Notes: generated by a model from the letters alone, not told the origin. Positions 1 through 10,742 are shown, numbered from the stretch's first letter. The stretch is 46,281 nucleotides of DNA from Verrucomicrobiaceae bacterium (GCA_015061955.1 SUVO01000019.1:1-46281); one strand, 5' to 3'. Translations and numbers: made by a program.

Positions 1-392
1 GTGTGTGGTGTCTGCTAAAAGAGATGTTTGCGAGTTGGTGGAGCTGTGCTACGCACTGCCCACCCGAGCAGACGCTCTTTTAGCTACAAGCACCACTTTG
101 CGAATTTAAATAAAAAAAGTAGGCAATATATTGCCTACTTTATCATTATTTAAATCCTTATTCGCAAAGTGGTGCGTCCACACACGTTTTAAAACGTGCG
201 AGGCACGTACTTAGGGCGTCGCTTTTGCGAGTTTTTTACCTGTTGGGCACCGAAGGTAATTGCTTTGCAATGTACCTTTGCCTAACTAAATCAGATTAAA
301 AAAAGTGCGTCATAAGCTGTGAGGTGCCTCGATTGCGCTCTTATCTCTATATAAAATATTTTTCGCAATCGAGGCACCGACCTCGCACGTTT
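1..392. repeat. Gene-free block of nested inverted repeats
   Basis: No open reading frame with gene-like character is seen here. The block is built from perfect inverted repeats: 1-8 with 178-185, 14-23 with 75-84, 90-105 with 160-175 (16 bp, enclosing a 26-bp perfect palindrome at 116-141), a 16-bp palindrome at 183-198, 191-203 with 381-393, 323-337 with 364-378 (15 bp), and an imperfect hairpin at 253-278. Parts are more GC-rich than the surroundings. The last repeats lie directly behind the groEL stop codon, so the 323-378 hairpin may end groEL transcription, although no strong T-run follows it. The set could be extragenic palindromic repeats, a miniature mobile element, or an unrecognised structured RNA. 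It does not match the conserved cores of tmRNA, RNase P or SRP RNA that I know. The left border is cut by the window edge. Confidence 0.7.
323..378 (-). terminator. 15-bp stem-loop downstream of groEL
   Basis: Arms 323-337 and 364-378 are perfect complements with a 26-nt AT-rich loop, 15 nt past the groEL stop. There is no clean T-run after it on the minus strand, so it may be an RNA-stabilising hairpin or an extragenic palindrome rather than an intrinsic terminator. Confidence 0.4.
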
Positions 393-2027
<1,635 letters not shown>

Positions 2028-2053
2028 TTATTTCTTTCCTTGTATAAGTTATA

Positions 2054-2350
2054 TTATTTCAAGATTGCAACGATATCTTCTTCGCGAAGGAGGAGATACT
2101 TTTCATCACCAACAGCAACTTCTGTACCACCGTATTTCGAGATGAGAACTTTGTCGCCAACTTTTACTTCAAAAGCTACGCGTTTGCCATCACTTGCGAG
2201 CTTTCCGCTACCAATAGCTACAACTTCAGCTTCTTGCGATTTTTCCTTAGCTGCATCAGGAATAATGATGCCACCACGAATTTGTTCTTTTTCTTCAATC
2301 TGTTTTACGAGCACTCTATCGCCCAATGGTTGAATTTTTACTTTTGCCAT
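2054..2350 (-). CDS. groES: Co-chaperonin GroES (Hsp10)
   Basis: GroES caps the GroEL ring. The 98 residues fit the family. The N-terminus reads [12 protein letters not shown], the mobile loop that contacts GroEL (ending GGIIIPD) lies at about residues 16-32, and YGGTEV and EDIVAIL occur near the C-terminus, all typical. It is the first gene of the groES-groEL pair. The leader is A/T-rich with no clear Shine-Dalgarno. It lies 149 nt downstream of dnaK with a stem-loop between them, so it probably has its own promoter. Confidence 0.98.
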   Translation of the reverse strand: MAKVKIQPLGDRVLVKQIEEKEQIRGGIIIPDAAKEKSQEAEVVAIGSGKLASDGKRVAFEVKVGDKVLISKYGGTEVAVGDEKYLLLREEDIVAILK

Positions 2351-2407
2351 AATTTTATATATTTTAGTTTTGTTGATTAGTGTTTGTTAAAAAAATATTA
2401 GCGCAAC

Positions 2408-2435
2408 ATTATGCACAAATATATTTATAGTTAAA
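2408..2435 (-). promoter_or_regulatory. Candidate groES promoter
   Basis: On the minus strand TTTAAC (2430-2435) and CATAAT (2408-2413) are separated by 16 nt, about 58 nt before the groES start. The match to the housekeeping consensus is moderate. There is no CIRCE inverted repeat and no sigma-32-type CCCAT box. Confidence 0.35.
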
Positions 2436-2459
2436 GTCTTTTTTATTGATAAATATCAT

Positions 2460-2483
2460 CGTGGTTGAAAATATTCAACCACG
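2460..2483 (-). terminator. Stem-loop after dnaK
   Basis: A perfect 10-bp stem (CGTGGTTGAA pairing with TTCAACCACG) with a 4-nt loop lies 16 nt past the dnaK stop. The T-run behind it is poor on either strand, so termination may be partial, with read-through into groES. Confidence 0.5.
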
Positions 2484-2499
2484 ACAAAATTATTATCGC

Positions 2500-4437
2500 T
2501 TATTTTTTAGGTTCGTCGTCTACAACTTCAAAATCAGCGTCAACTACGTTGTCTTTATTTTTCTGCGAAGCACCCGACTGCGAAGCACCACCTTGAGCTT
2601 CAGCACCTGCTTGTGCATTACCTGCTGCTGCTTGCAAGTTTTGAGCATTAGCTTCTACAAGTTTCATCAAAGCGTCTTTAGCCGAAGTTAATTCGTCTTT
2701 AGATGCATCTTTCTTATCAAGAACTGTTTTACATTTTGCAATTTCGCCTTCCAAAGCCGACTTTGTATCAGCTGGAATTTTGTCGCCAACTTCTTTTATT
2801 TGTTTTTCGATACCATATACCATGTTATCGAGTTCGTTGCGAGCTTCAACAGTTTCCTTGCGAATAGCGTCTTCAGCAGCGTGTAGTTCAGCTTCTTTAC
2901 GGAACTTTTCAACTTCATCTTTGCTCAAACCACTTGAATTTGTAATTGTGATATTTTGTTCTCTGCCAGAACTCTTATCTTTAGCGCTTACTTTCAAGAT
3001 ACCATTTGCATCGATATCGAAAGTTACTTCGATTTGTGGGAGACCACGAGGTGCTGGTGCAATACCGTCTAAACGGAAATTACCAATCAACTTGTTATCT
3101 CTTGCCATAGGACGTTCACCTTGCAACACTTGAATATCAACAGCTGTTTGATTATCAGCATATGTTGAGAAAACTTGTGAATGTTTCTTTGGAATTGTCG
3201 TGTTGCGTTCAATCATTGGAGTAGAAACGCCACCTGCTGTTTCAATTGAGAGTGTAAGTGGAGTTACGTCGAGCAACAACACATCGCGAACATCGCCTTG
3301 CAATACGCCACCTTGAATTGCAGCACCACGAGCTACAACTTCGTCTGGGTTTACCCCTTTGTGCGCTTCTTTACCAGCCAATCTGTCGGCGAGTTCTACA
3401 ACCTTTGGCATACGAGTCATACCACCAACGAGAACAAGCTCGTTAATATCGCCCTTGCTCAAACCTGCGTCGCGCAAGCAATCTTCAAAAGGTTTTACTG
3501 TACGATTGATAAGATCGTCGGTAAGTTGTTCAAGCTTTGCACGTGTAAGCTTTACATTTAAGTGCTTTGGACCAGTTGCATCAGCAGTAATAAATGGCAA
3601 ATTGATATCTGTTTCTTGTGCCGACGAAAGAGCAATCTTAGCTTTTTCTGATTCTTCCTTCAAGCGTTGCAATGCCATTGGATCGTTACGCAAATCGATA
3701 CCATTATCTTTTTTGAAATTTTCGATAAGCCAGTTCATAACTGCTGTATCCCAGTTATCGCCACCAAGCTGTGTATCACCATTAGTTGCTTTAACTTCGA
3801 ATACGCCATCGCCAATTTCGAGAATTGAGATATCGTAAGTACCACCACCTAAGTCGTAAACTGCAATAGTTTCGTCGTTTTTCTTATCCAAACCATATGC
3901 CAACGATGCCGCAGTAGGTTCGTTGATGATACGTTTTACATCCAAACCTGCAATTGTACCAGCATCTTTAGTTGCTTGACGTTGCGAGTCGTTAAAATAA
4001 GCAGGAACAGTAATAACAGCTTCTGTAATTTTTTCGCCCAAATATGCTTCGGCATCTGCTTTCAACTGTTGGAGAATAATAGCCGAAATTTGTTCTGGCG
4101 AGAAGCGTTCAGTTTTACCACCTACATCGCATTCAATCATAACACCACCATTAGAAGCTTCTACAATCTTGTAAGGAAGTTCTTTTGCAATATCTTGAAC
4201 TTCAGAATACTTTCTACCAATGAGACGTTTTGCCGAGAAAATAGTGTTAGCTGGATTTGTAATAGCCTGACGCTTTGCAGCCTGACCTACCAATCTTTCA
4301 CCTGATTTTGTGAATGCTACAACCGATGGTGTAGTTCTGCCACCTTCACGATTTGGAATAACTGTACTTTCGCCACCTTCCATGACAGCCATGCACGAAT
4401 TTGTTGTACCTAAGTCAATACCTAATATTTTACTCAT
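2500..4437 (-). CDS. dnaK: Molecular chaperone DnaK (Hsp70)
   Basis: This is the ATP-dependent cytoplasmic chaperone that binds exposed hydrophobic peptides with DnaJ and GrpE, neither of which is encoded here. The 645 residues are normal. The phosphate-binding motif IDLGTTNS is at residues 7-14. The actin-like ATPase domain covers about the first 385 residues, followed by the interdomain linker DVLLLDV, the substrate-binding beta domain and a helical lid. The tail is Ala/Gln/Gly-rich and ends [15 protein letters not shown] lies about 8 nt before the start. It is upstream of groES-groEL on the same strand, so the major chaperones are clustered, but dnaJ, grpE and hrcA are not adjacent. Confidence 0.98.
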   Translation of the reverse strand: MSKILGIDLGTTNSCMAVMEGGESTVIPNREGGRTTPSVVAFTKSGERLVGQAAKRQAITNPANTIFSAKRLIGRKYSEVQDIAKELPYKIVEASNGGVMIECDVGGKTERFSPEQISAIILQQLKADAEAYLGEKITEAVITVPAYFNDSQRQATKDAGTIAGLDVKRIINEPTAASLAYGLDKKNDETIAVYDLGGGTYDISILEIGDGVFEVKATNGDTQLGGDNWDTAVMNWLIENFKKDNGIDLRNDPMALQRLKEESEKAKIALSSAQETDINLPFITADATGPKHLNVKLTRAKLEQLTDDLINRTVKPFEDCLRDAGLSKGDINELVLVGGMTRMPKVVELADRLAGKEAHKGVNPDEVVARGAAIQGGVLQGDVRDVLLLDVTPLTLSIETAGGVSTPMIERNTTIPKKHSQVFSTYADNQTAVDIQVLQGERPMARDNKLIGNFRLDGIAPAPRGLPQIEVTFDIDANGILKVSAKDKSSGREQNITITNSSGLSKDEVEKFRKEAELHAAEDAIRKETVEARNELDNMVYGIEKQIKEVGDKIPADTKSALEGEIAKCKTVLDKKDASKDELTSAKDALMKLVEANAQNLQAAAGNAQAGAEAQGGASQSGASQKNKDNVVDADFEVVDDEPKK

Positions 4438-4506
4438 AAATTTATCCTTTATATATTTTGTTTATTATTGTTAGTTTTAGAAAATTTTGTATTTGCTTTT
4501 ATTAGT

Positions 4507-4522
4507 AGCATATTCTATGCCA
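4507..4522 (-). promoter_or_regulatory. Sigma-54-like or operator-like site upstream of dnaK
   Basis: The minus strand reads TGGCATAGAATATGCT about 70 nt before the dnaK start. GG and GC are spaced as in the sigma-54 -24/-12 consensus, but the -24 half deviates after TGGCA. The same bases form a small inverted repeat (GCATA-gaa-TATGC), so a repressor site is equally possible. This is a pattern match only. Confidence 0.25.
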
Positions 4523-4689
4523 CTTTTTGATATTCGTAAAATATCGACTAATTATAAGCTACTTATAACAGTATTTTAAGAATATGCCTCAATAAAATGA
4601 ATTTGATTGCACACACGAGTGTGTCAAAATGTCCCACTCCGACACACTATGTCGCACATATATACCCAACTGGCACACTTTTTTGGCAC

Positions 4690-4717
4690 AAAAAAACGGC
4701 TACCTTAGCAACCGTTT
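4690..4717 (-). terminator. Rho-independent terminator of the first DUF5696 gene
   Basis: On the minus strand AAACGG pairs with CCGTTT, extended by wobble pairs to a 12-bp stem with a TAAG loop, followed by seven T. It lies 29 nt past the stop codon at 4746. Confidence 0.8.
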
Positions 4718-4745
4718 TATTAAATAAAAAACAATAAAGCTTTTA

Positions 4746-6533
4746 CTATTTACCATCTTTTAGCAAAACATACTTCATTGGCTTTACTGTTTTACCTTTA
4801 TATTCAAAATCTTTATCAGTATAATTGCTTACAATTTCATCGCCATTTGCCCAACGTGTTACGAATACGTCTTTAGCAATTTCTTCGTGCGAATCCATAA
4901 ATTCAAGTTGAAGATGCTTGAGCGCACTAAATTCATCCCATGCACGCTTGAGGGCTTCAATACTATTATCGAATTCTTCTTTACTTTGGCAACGAAGATC
5001 AATATCGCCCATCCAATTGCGAGCTCCAGTTCTAAATGCTGAATGATAATAGAATGCTGGGCGACCACCAAACTCGATTTGCTTAAGCTGTGTCTTGGCA
5101 TCTTTGAGAGTATAATTTGTTGTCTCAGCTGTTGGATTACTCAAGATTATACCATTGTAAACAATCTGCCAAAGTGGAACTACTCTGTCGGTAACTACAG
5201 GTTGCTGTCTCATTAAATTAAATGAAGTATAAAGTACATAATCTAAATTTTTTGCAACGTGGTCGTAAGGCCCTTCGGAAGCAATACCACCAAATAATCC
5301 ACGAGCATAGCTCATTATAGTATTCATATATGCACAATATTGCTTTCTATTGAGTGGATGCATAGAATCATGACAATCGTATGGAGGAACGTTAGAAACA
5401 ACATCTATATAATACAAGCCATCAAAACCAAGATCACGAACTTTTTTGAGGTCGTATTTTGCGTAATGATTCCATGCTATTTGAGCGCAAACATTGTGCA
5501 TTCTGCCACCACTCCATACAGCATTTTTCTGAAGTGATCCATCTACATTCTTACAAACTATATTTTCGGAGAATGTATCAGCAATTGTATAGCTGTCGGT
5601 ACTATTTGTATGACACACTATTAAATAACCTGCCTCTTGAGCTTTCTTAATTAGCTTACGAAGTTTTTCTTCGCCACCAAGCTTTGGCTCAACTGGGAAA
5701 ATTTGTGGATAACGACCATCATGACCACTAATATTCCAACCTACCAAGCACAATTCTGCCTTTTCTACTCCTTTAGCTTTTAAAGCATCTATAATCTCGC
5801 AAACTCTATCAAAAGTTACATAAATACCAACTTCTGGTTCATTTTCAACTGTCTGATATTCTACTTTTGGAGGCGCTGGTTTCCAAGCCTGACGAATACG
5901 AATTTCTGGTGCTTGATAAGCATATTTCAGATGTGGATAAGCTTTCATACGCTCCTTAATTGGCTTAACTTCGCCTCGCTGAAGTTGATAATTGCGATAC
6001 GTTCTACCAATTCCACTATAATTTGCATCATTACCAGTGAGCGTATAGTAGTCTATAATAATATCTTCGTACGGAGCAAAACCCATTTTAGCAATTTCGT
6101 ATCGAGGGAAAATCTCGTAATTGCCATTTTTTACAACAACATTGAGCGAATATTCAAATTTCAATCCCGTTGCAATCGCTGCAATAGTCTTCGACTTAGT
6201 TTTTACACCATGAACATGAAGTGGTTGGTGGCGTCGCGAATATTTTGCGTTGTCTAAACGAAACGAACCAATCATACCATTTGGGAATACCCAATAACCT
6301 TCATCTCCCTTTTTAGCTTTGGCATATTGATGAACCACATCTATATGCTTAGTATCGATAGGAATATCGCGAATTGGAATTTCCAAACGCTCAACACCTT
6401 TACCCACATCTTTTAACTCGACAGTTTTTACGTTAGTCTGCCCTTTTTGATTTGTAATTCTTATTTCAACTTTATCGGCAGCAAAAGCCACAATAGTTGA
6501 AAACGCAACAATAATAGATAATAACTTTTTCAT
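4746..6533 (-). CDS. Exported DUF5696/GH101-like protein, paralogue 1
   Basis: The 595-residue protein has a cleavable signal peptide (MKKLLSIIVAF...AFA, residues 1-18), so it acts outside the cytoplasmic membrane. The start is placed at 6533, because the 15 residues upstream in the open frame would spoil the signal peptide. The fold appears to be an N-terminal beta domain, then a TIM-barrel-like part with HTNSTDSY, GLYYIDV (Asp377) and ASEGPYDH (Glu420), then a C-terminal beta domain. Asp377 and Glu420 are candidate catalytic residues by analogy with the GH101 clan of alpha-N-acetylgalactosaminidases; that is inference. The family name DUF5696 is my recollection. It lies directly downstream of paralogue 2, and several stretches of DNA are nearly identical between the two. 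A perfect TATAAT lies about 33 nt before the start. Confidence 0.8.
   Translation of the reverse strand: MKKLLSIIVAFSTIVAFAADKVEIRITNQKGQTNVKTVELKDVGKGVERLEIPIRDIPIDTKHIDVVHQYAKAKKGDEGYWVFPNGMIGSFRLDNAKYSRRHQPLHVHGVKTKSKTIAAIATGLKFEYSLNVVVKNGNYEIFPRYEIAKMGFAPYEDIIIDYYTLTGNDANYSGIGRTYRNYQLQRGEVKPIKERMKAYPHLKYAYQAPEIRIRQAWKPAPPKVEYQTVENEPEVGIYVTFDRVCEIIDALKAKGVEKAELCLVGWNISGHDGRYPQIFPVEPKLGGEEKLRKLIKKAQEAGYLIVCHTNSTDSYTIADTFSENIVCKNVDGSLQKNAVWSGGRMHNVCAQIAWNHYAKYDLKKVRDLGFDGLYYIDVVSNVPPYDCHDSMHPLNRKQYCAYMNTIMSYARGLFGGIASEGPYDHVAKNLDYVLYTSFNLMRQQPVVTDRVVPLWQIVYNGIILSNPTAETTNYTLKDAKTQLKQIEFGGRPAFYYHSAFRTGARNWMGDIDLRCQSKEEFDNSIEALKRAWDEFSALKHLQLEFMDSHEEIAKDVFVTRWANGDEIVSNYTDKDFEYKGKTVKPMKYVLLKDGK
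4765..4862 (-). repeat. Near-identical patch shared with 6700-6797
   Basis: These 98 nt differ at one base (4798) from 6700-6797 in the neighbouring paralogue. They encode the C-terminal beta strands. The offset between copies is 1935 nt. Confidence 0.9.
5653..5768 (-). repeat. 116-nt tract identical to 7588-7703
   Basis: All 116 bases match the neighbouring paralogue at an offset of 1935 nt, while the flanking coding sequence is clearly diverged. The tract encodes the conserved LCLVGWNISGHDGRYPQIF segment and what follows it. Confidence 0.9.
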
Positions 6534-6591
6534 AAATTGAATGTAATATAGATATAAAAACAACTTTATATTATACAACCAAGCTGTAAAG

Positions 6592-6607
6592 CTTTTATTG
6601 TATAATA
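6592..6607 (-). promoter_or_regulatory. Shared upstream element of DUF5696 paralogue 1
   Basis: The minus strand contains ATAAAAGCTTTACA, with ATAAAAG at 6592-6598, 59 nt before the start codon. Related sequence occurs at nearly the same distance in front of the other two paralogues (8529-8535 and 26385-26396). It may be a core promoter or a regulator site. Confidence 0.4.
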
Positions 6608-6608
6608 C

Positions 6609-6646
6609 AAAAAAAGAGAGAGAAAATGCTCTCTCTCTCTTTAAAA
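6609..6646. terminator. GA/CT-repeat terminator between the tandem paralogues
   Basis: AAAGAGAGAG pairs with CTCTCTCTTT around a short AAAATG loop, with runs of A and T on both sides. It lies just past the stop of paralogue 2 on the minus strand, so the two DUF5696 genes are probably separate transcription units. Confidence 0.8.
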
Positions 6647-6659
6647 AATCTAAAAAAGA

Positions 6660-8468
6660 TTAGTTAAACAAACGTGTAAACCAGCAACCACCACGAATGA
6701 AAACATACTTCATTGGCTTTACTGTTTTACCCTTATATTCAAAATCTTTATCAGTATAATTGCTTACAATTTCATCGCCATTTGCCCAACGTGTTACAAA
6801 AACGTCTTTAGCTATTTCTTCGTGCGAATCCATAAACTCAAGTTGCAAATGTTTGAGATTGCTAAATTCGTCCCAAGCACGCTTGAGAGCATCGCCACTT
6901 TCATTAAGTTCTTTTTGTGTTTGGCAACGGAGGTCTATCAAACCCATCCAATTTTTACCATCGTCTCTGAAAGCCGAGTGATAATAGAATGCTGGGCGAC
7001 CACCAAACTCAATTTGCTTGAGTTGTGTCTTGGCATCTTTGAGAGTGTAGTTTGTTGTTTCTGCCGATGGATTGCTCAAGATTATGCCATTGTAAACAAT
7101 CTGCCAAAGTGGAACTACTCTGTCGATAGTTGGATGTTGTTTGCCCATTACATTGAACGAAATATACAATGCATAGTCCATTGCGCCAGCAACGTGATCG
7201 AATGGACCTTCCGAGGCAGAACCACCGAACACTTCACGGGCATTTTGCATCATCTTATAAACATACTCTGCATTTTCTTTGCGATTGAGAGGATGTTTTG
7301 GATCATGACATGCGTCGGGCTCAATGCATGAAATAACGTCGATATAATGTAAACCTTCAAAACCGAGATCACGAATTCTCTTGTGGTCTTGTTTTACATA
7401 TCTGTGCCAAATTGGTTGAGCGCAAAGAGCGTGTGTCCAACCACCTGCCCATTTGCCACGATTTTGAACTCTACCATCAGCAAGCTTGCCTGTGATGTCG
7501 AGCGAGAATGTATCTGCAATAGAGTAGCCGTCTGTATTGTTTGTATGGCAAACTATCAAATAACCTGCATCTTGTGCTTTCTTGATAAGCTTACGAAGTT
7601 TTTCTTCGCCACCAAGCTTTGGCTCAACTGGGAAAATTTGTGGATAACGACCATCATGACCACTAATATTCCAACCTACCAAGCACAATTCTGCCTTTTC
7701 TACACCCTTTGATTTGAGTTCATCAATAATTTCGCAAACTCTATCAAAAGTTACAACAGGCTTCATTGGAGGCTCATTTGCAACAGTTTGATACATAACC
7801 TTAGCTGGAACTGGTTTCCAACCCTGACGGATACGGATTTCAGGAGCTTCTGAAGCATATTTCAAATGTGGCTGATTTTTAATACGTTCTTTGATTGTCT
7901 TTACGGCACCTCTATCAAGCTGATATTTACGATATGCACGAGCCATGCCACTATAATTTGCATCGTCGCCCTTCAAATCGTAGAAATCCACAATAATTGG
8001 GTCGTAGAGATGATACCCCATTTCTTTGAGATTGTAGCTTTGCACAATTTCGTATTCGCCATTTTTTACATCTACAATCAAATCATATTCGTACATCATA
8101 CTTTTTACGATTGCTGCAAATGTCTTATTCTTAGTTTTTACCCCGTAGAGCTGAAGTGGAGTTTTATTGAGTTTATAATGGCTCTTGTCTAAACGGAAAG
8201 TTCCCATTGCACCATTTGGAAAAACCCAGTAACCTTCGTCGCCTTTTTTGGCTTTGCCATATTGATGAACAATATCAATTTTAGTGGCATCAATAGGAAT
8301 ACAACCAGCGTCTATATGTAAGCGTTCTATACCTTTGCCCATGTCTTTAAGCTCGATAGTTTTTACGCTCTTCTCGCCTTTTTGATTTGTAATTCTAACC
8401 TCAACAGTATCTGTTGCAAATGCAACAGCTGCCGAAAACAACATTAATGTAGTGAGTATTTTCTTCAT
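6660..8468 (-). CDS. Exported DUF5696/GH101-like protein, paralogue 2
   Basis: The 602-residue protein begins with a signal peptide (MKKILTTLMLFSAAVAFA). It has the same architecture as its neighbour, with HTNNTDGY, GLHYIDV and SASEGPFDH conserved, so the candidate Asp and Glu are retained. It aligns to paralogue 1 without indels over the C-terminal two thirds, with a constant offset of 1935 nt. It ends differently, in a short tail rich in aromatic residues and cysteine (GGCWFTRLFN). It is divergent from the GH50-like lipoprotein gene, which suggests shared regulation from the 216-nt gap. I infer a glycan substrate from the neighbours; no activity can be read from sequence alone. Tandem duplication followed by gene conversion would explain its mosaic similarity to paralogue 1. 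Confidence 0.8.
   Translation of the reverse strand: MKKILTTLMLFSAAVAFATDTVEVRITNQKGEKSVKTIELKDMGKGIERLHIDAGCIPIDATKIDIVHQYGKAKKGDEGYWVFPNGAMGTFRLDKSHYKLNKTPLQLYGVKTKNKTFAAIVKSMMYEYDLIVDVKNGEYEIVQSYNLKEMGYHLYDPIIVDFYDLKGDDANYSGMARAYRKYQLDRGAVKTIKERIKNQPHLKYASEAPEIRIRQGWKPVPAKVMYQTVANEPPMKPVVTFDRVCEIIDELKSKGVEKAELCLVGWNISGHDGRYPQIFPVEPKLGGEEKLRKLIKKAQDAGYLIVCHTNNTDGYSIADTFSLDITGKLADGRVQNRGKWAGGWTHALCAQPIWHRYVKQDHKRIRDLGFEGLHYIDVISCIEPDACHDPKHPLNRKENAEYVYKMMQNAREVFGGSASEGPFDHVAGAMDYALYISFNVMGKQHPTIDRVVPLWQIVYNGIILSNPSAETTNYTLKDAKTQLKQIEFGGRPAFYYHSAFRDDGKNWMGLIDLRCQTQKELNESGDALKRAWDEFSNLKHLQLEFMDSHEEIAKDVFVTRWANGDEIVSNYTDKDFEYKGKTVKPMKYVFIRGGCWFTRLFN
6700..6797 (-). repeat. Near-identical patch shared with 4765-4862
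   Basis: This is the partner of the 98-nt patch in paralogue 1, with one mismatch. Confidence 0.9.
7588..7703 (-). repeat. 116-nt tract identical to 5653-5768
   Basis: This is the partner of the identical tract in paralogue 1. Wobble positions are identical too, which points to recent gene conversion rather than selection on the protein. Confidence 0.9.
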
Positions 8469-8684
8469 AAATTCTAAATAGATAATTTGAAGTATACATT
8501 ATTATTGAAACTAACAACATTGTAAAGACTTTTATACTCATATAAAAAACACAAGAATAAAATAAGTCTAATTTCACTAAAATAGTTTTATTTTATCATG
8601 GTAAAAATCTAAAATATATGCTATACTTATTAATCTGTGATATTAATTAACGTATAAAAATAGGGAAAAAGGATACTACTATAT
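8469..8684. promoter_or_regulatory. Divergent control region between DUF5696 paralogue 2 and the GH50-like gene
   Basis: This AT-rich gap of 216 nt lies between two divergent glycan genes. On the minus side it holds ATAAAAGTCTTTACA, with ATAAAAG at 8529-8535, 61 nt before the start of paralogue 2. On the plus side it holds TATACT at about 8622-8627 and an AAAAAGGAT ribosome-binding site at 8666-8673. No long inverted repeat is visible. Confidence 0.5.
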
Positions 8685-10724
8685 ATGAAAAAAACACAAA
8701 TACTACTAAACGCCATATGTTTTATATTTTGTGTACTTTTATGTGCTTGTGGATCATCAAAACAATCTAAAGACATTGTTATGCTTGATAACCCAAACAC
8801 ATCAGTACAACAAAAAAAGTATTTAGACATTACTGGACAATGGGATTTAACAAACAATCTCGAACTCGTTGCTAATGTTGAAAATTTATCAGACAAACAC
8901 GCTGTTGTAAGTTTTCGTTTTGCCAATATAGGTGAAAATATAAAATTGAAAGAAGACAATCGCTCGTGGTCGATGTATATCCCAGCAAGATACAAAGGTG
9001 AAGTATCGTTAATGTTGCCTCCTCCACCAAAGGACAAAACTATTGTGCCTCAATTAATCAGAATGCGTACCGATCCATTCCACAATGGTGACAGAACTAA
9101 GCATATAGATTTTTCAAAAGTTAGCAGAATAGTTATGATGGGTCATTGGTCAAACAAAGGCAATGTTCCAATAAAGGTAATCAAACTTGTTGCAAAAGAT
9201 ACACGAAATGTAAGATTCCCTCAATATTACTCTATGAGTGCCAACGAATTTTTCCCATTCATAGATAAATACGGACAATTTAAACACACCAACTGGAAAC
9301 TAAAAGTACACTCGGATGCAGATATTATAAATGCAGATATTGAAGAAGAAAAAGATCTCGCAAAAAACAATCCAAAAGGTTGGAACAAGTGGGGTGGTTG
9401 GGCTGATGGACCTACACTCAAAGCAACTGGACATTTCAGAGTTGAAAAATATCAAGGCAAGTGGTGGATTGTTGATCCAGAAGGAAAATTGTATTGGTCG
9501 CATGGAGTCGTACGTGTAAACCCATCTGGTAGCGTTACAACCCTCGATAACAGAGATAAATATTTTGAATGGTTGCCAAAAGAAAATACACCAGAAGCAA
9601 TTTTCTATAAAACAGAAGATGCAATCTTGGGAAAACTATCAAAAGAACGTGGCATTAAACGCAACTTCGACTTTGGTGGTTCTAATCTCTACATAAAATA
9701 CGGAGAACAATGGAAAGAAAAATTCGCCGACAAAGCACATCGTCGCTTAAAAAGTTGGGGCTTAAACACTATTGCAAACTCATCGGCTACGTACATTTCA
9801 ATGCAACGCAGAACTCCATATATTGATAGAATTGAAGTTCAAGGCGAGTATTTAATGGGGTCTCAAGGCTATTGGTATCCATTTAGAGACCCTTATAGCA
9901 AAACATTTAGTCAAAGTGTTGTAGATGCCCTCAATGATCACAAAGAACAACTCGACGATCCTTGGTGTCTTGGTATGTTTTGCGACAACGAATTAAAATG
10001 GGGCAAACCTGCCGACCTCGCTAAATGGACAATTCAATCGAACAAAAATTGTGCAGCAAAAAAAGCCTTTGCCCAAAAGTTGCAAAAGCAATATGGCTCG
10101 ATTAAAGCCCTTAATAAAGCTTGGCAGACAAATTACAAAGATTTCAACGACTTCTTGAACTCCACAAAACTACCGAAGAATGCTTTACATAAAGATCTCG
10201 TTGATTTTTCAAAAGATATAACCGAAAAATACTTTAGCGTAATTAAAGAAATCTTCAATAAAATGGCTCCAAATAAGTTGTATATGGGTTGCCGTTTCTC
10301 AGGTTTTAACGAAAACATACTTCGCATTGCAGGTAAATATTGCGATGTAATTAGCTACAATATTTATTCGCAAGACTTAAAACACTTCAAACTACCAAAC
10401 GGAGTTGACAAACCTGTAATTATAGGCGAATTCCATTTTGGCTCGTTCGATAGTGGCTTGTTTAATCCATCGTTAGTGTTCCGTCCAAACCAGAAGCTTC
10501 GTGCACAAGCGTACGAAGAATACGTTGTAAGTGCATTGAAACACCCTAACTTAGTTGGTACACACTGGCATCAATACACTGACCAAGCAACAACAGGTCG
10601 TTTTGATGGCGAAAACTTCAATGTAGGATTCTTCACCATTTGCGATATTCCCTACCCTGAAATGCGTTCAGCTGTTCGCAAGGTCGGGTACGATATGTAT
10701 AATATTCGCCTAAACAATGAATAA
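8685..10724 (+). CDS. Outer-membrane lipoprotein glycoside hydrolase, GH50/GH42-like (agarase type)
   Basis: The 679-residue protein starts with a lipoprotein signal (lipobox LCAC, Cys22). An N-terminal beta domain is followed by KWWIVDPEGKLYWSHG and a TIM-barrel domain. MFCDNELKWG supplies the likely acid/base Glu436, and VIIGEFHFGS the likely nucleophile Glu582. A late THWHQYTD...GENFNVGF stretch resembles GH50 beta-agarases and related GH42-clan enzymes. It probably cleaves a beta-linked galactose-containing glycan at the cell surface. Family assignment is from memory of these motifs, and GH50 against a related GH42-like family is uncertain. A clear AAAAAGGAT site supports the start. Its own terminator follows, before a porin and a GH2 beta-galactosidase, which fits a galactan or host-glycan pathway. 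Confidence 0.75.
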   Translation: MKKTQILLNAICFIFCVLLCACGSSKQSKDIVMLDNPNTSVQQKKYLDITGQWDLTNNLELVANVENLSDKHAVVSFRFANIGENIKLKEDNRSWSMYIPARYKGEVSLMLPPPPKDKTIVPQLIRMRTDPFHNGDRTKHIDFSKVSRIVMMGHWSNKGNVPIKVIKLVAKDTRNVRFPQYYSMSANEFFPFIDKYGQFKHTNWKLKVHSDADIINADIEEEKDLAKNNPKGWNKWGGWADGPTLKATGHFRVEKYQGKWWIVDPEGKLYWSHGVVRVNPSGSVTTLDNRDKYFEWLPKENTPEAIFYKTEDAILGKLSKERGIKRNFDFGGSNLYIKYGEQWKEKFADKAHRRLKSWGLNTIANSSATYISMQRRTPYIDRIEVQGEYLMGSQGYWYPFRDPYSKTFSQSVVDALNDHKEQLDDPWCLGMFCDNELKWGKPADLAKWTIQSNKNCAAKKAFAQKLQKQYGSIKALNKAWQTNYKDFNDFLNSTKLPKNALHKDLVDFSKDITEKYFSVIKEIFNKMAPNKLYMGCRFSGFNENILRIAGKYCDVISYNIYSQDLKHFKLPNGVDKPVIIGEFHFGSFDSGLFNPSLVFRPNQKLRAQAYEEYVVSALKHPNLVGTHWHQYTDQATTGRFDGENFNVGFFTICDIPYPEMRSAVRKVGYDMYNIRLNNE

Positions 10725-10742
10725 GCAATTTAAAACTTAATT

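Larger units (their letters stand above)
4438..4745. other. Intergenic region between dnaK and the first DUF5696 gene
   Basis: These 308 nt carry no gene. They hold the dnaK leader with the candidate site at 4507-4522, a stretch at about 4608-4690 with repeated GACAC/GTGTC and TGGCAC words in both orientations, and a terminator at 4690-4717. I see no RNA gene. Confidence 0.6.

Noticed and set aside
3359..3838. 159-codon open frame on the plus strand inside dnaK
   Set aside because: It is antisense to a highly conserved gene and its translation has no family features; it is a shadow of the dnaK codon pattern.
5700..5715. DnaA-box-like TGTGGATAA words at about 5704 and 7639
   Set aside because: They lie in the identical coding tracts of the two DUF5696 paralogues and are single words, not a cluster.
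6534..6578. Upstream start of DUF5696 paralogue 1
   Set aside because: It adds 15 residues before a standard signal peptide, and the paralogues start at the MKK/MIKK position.
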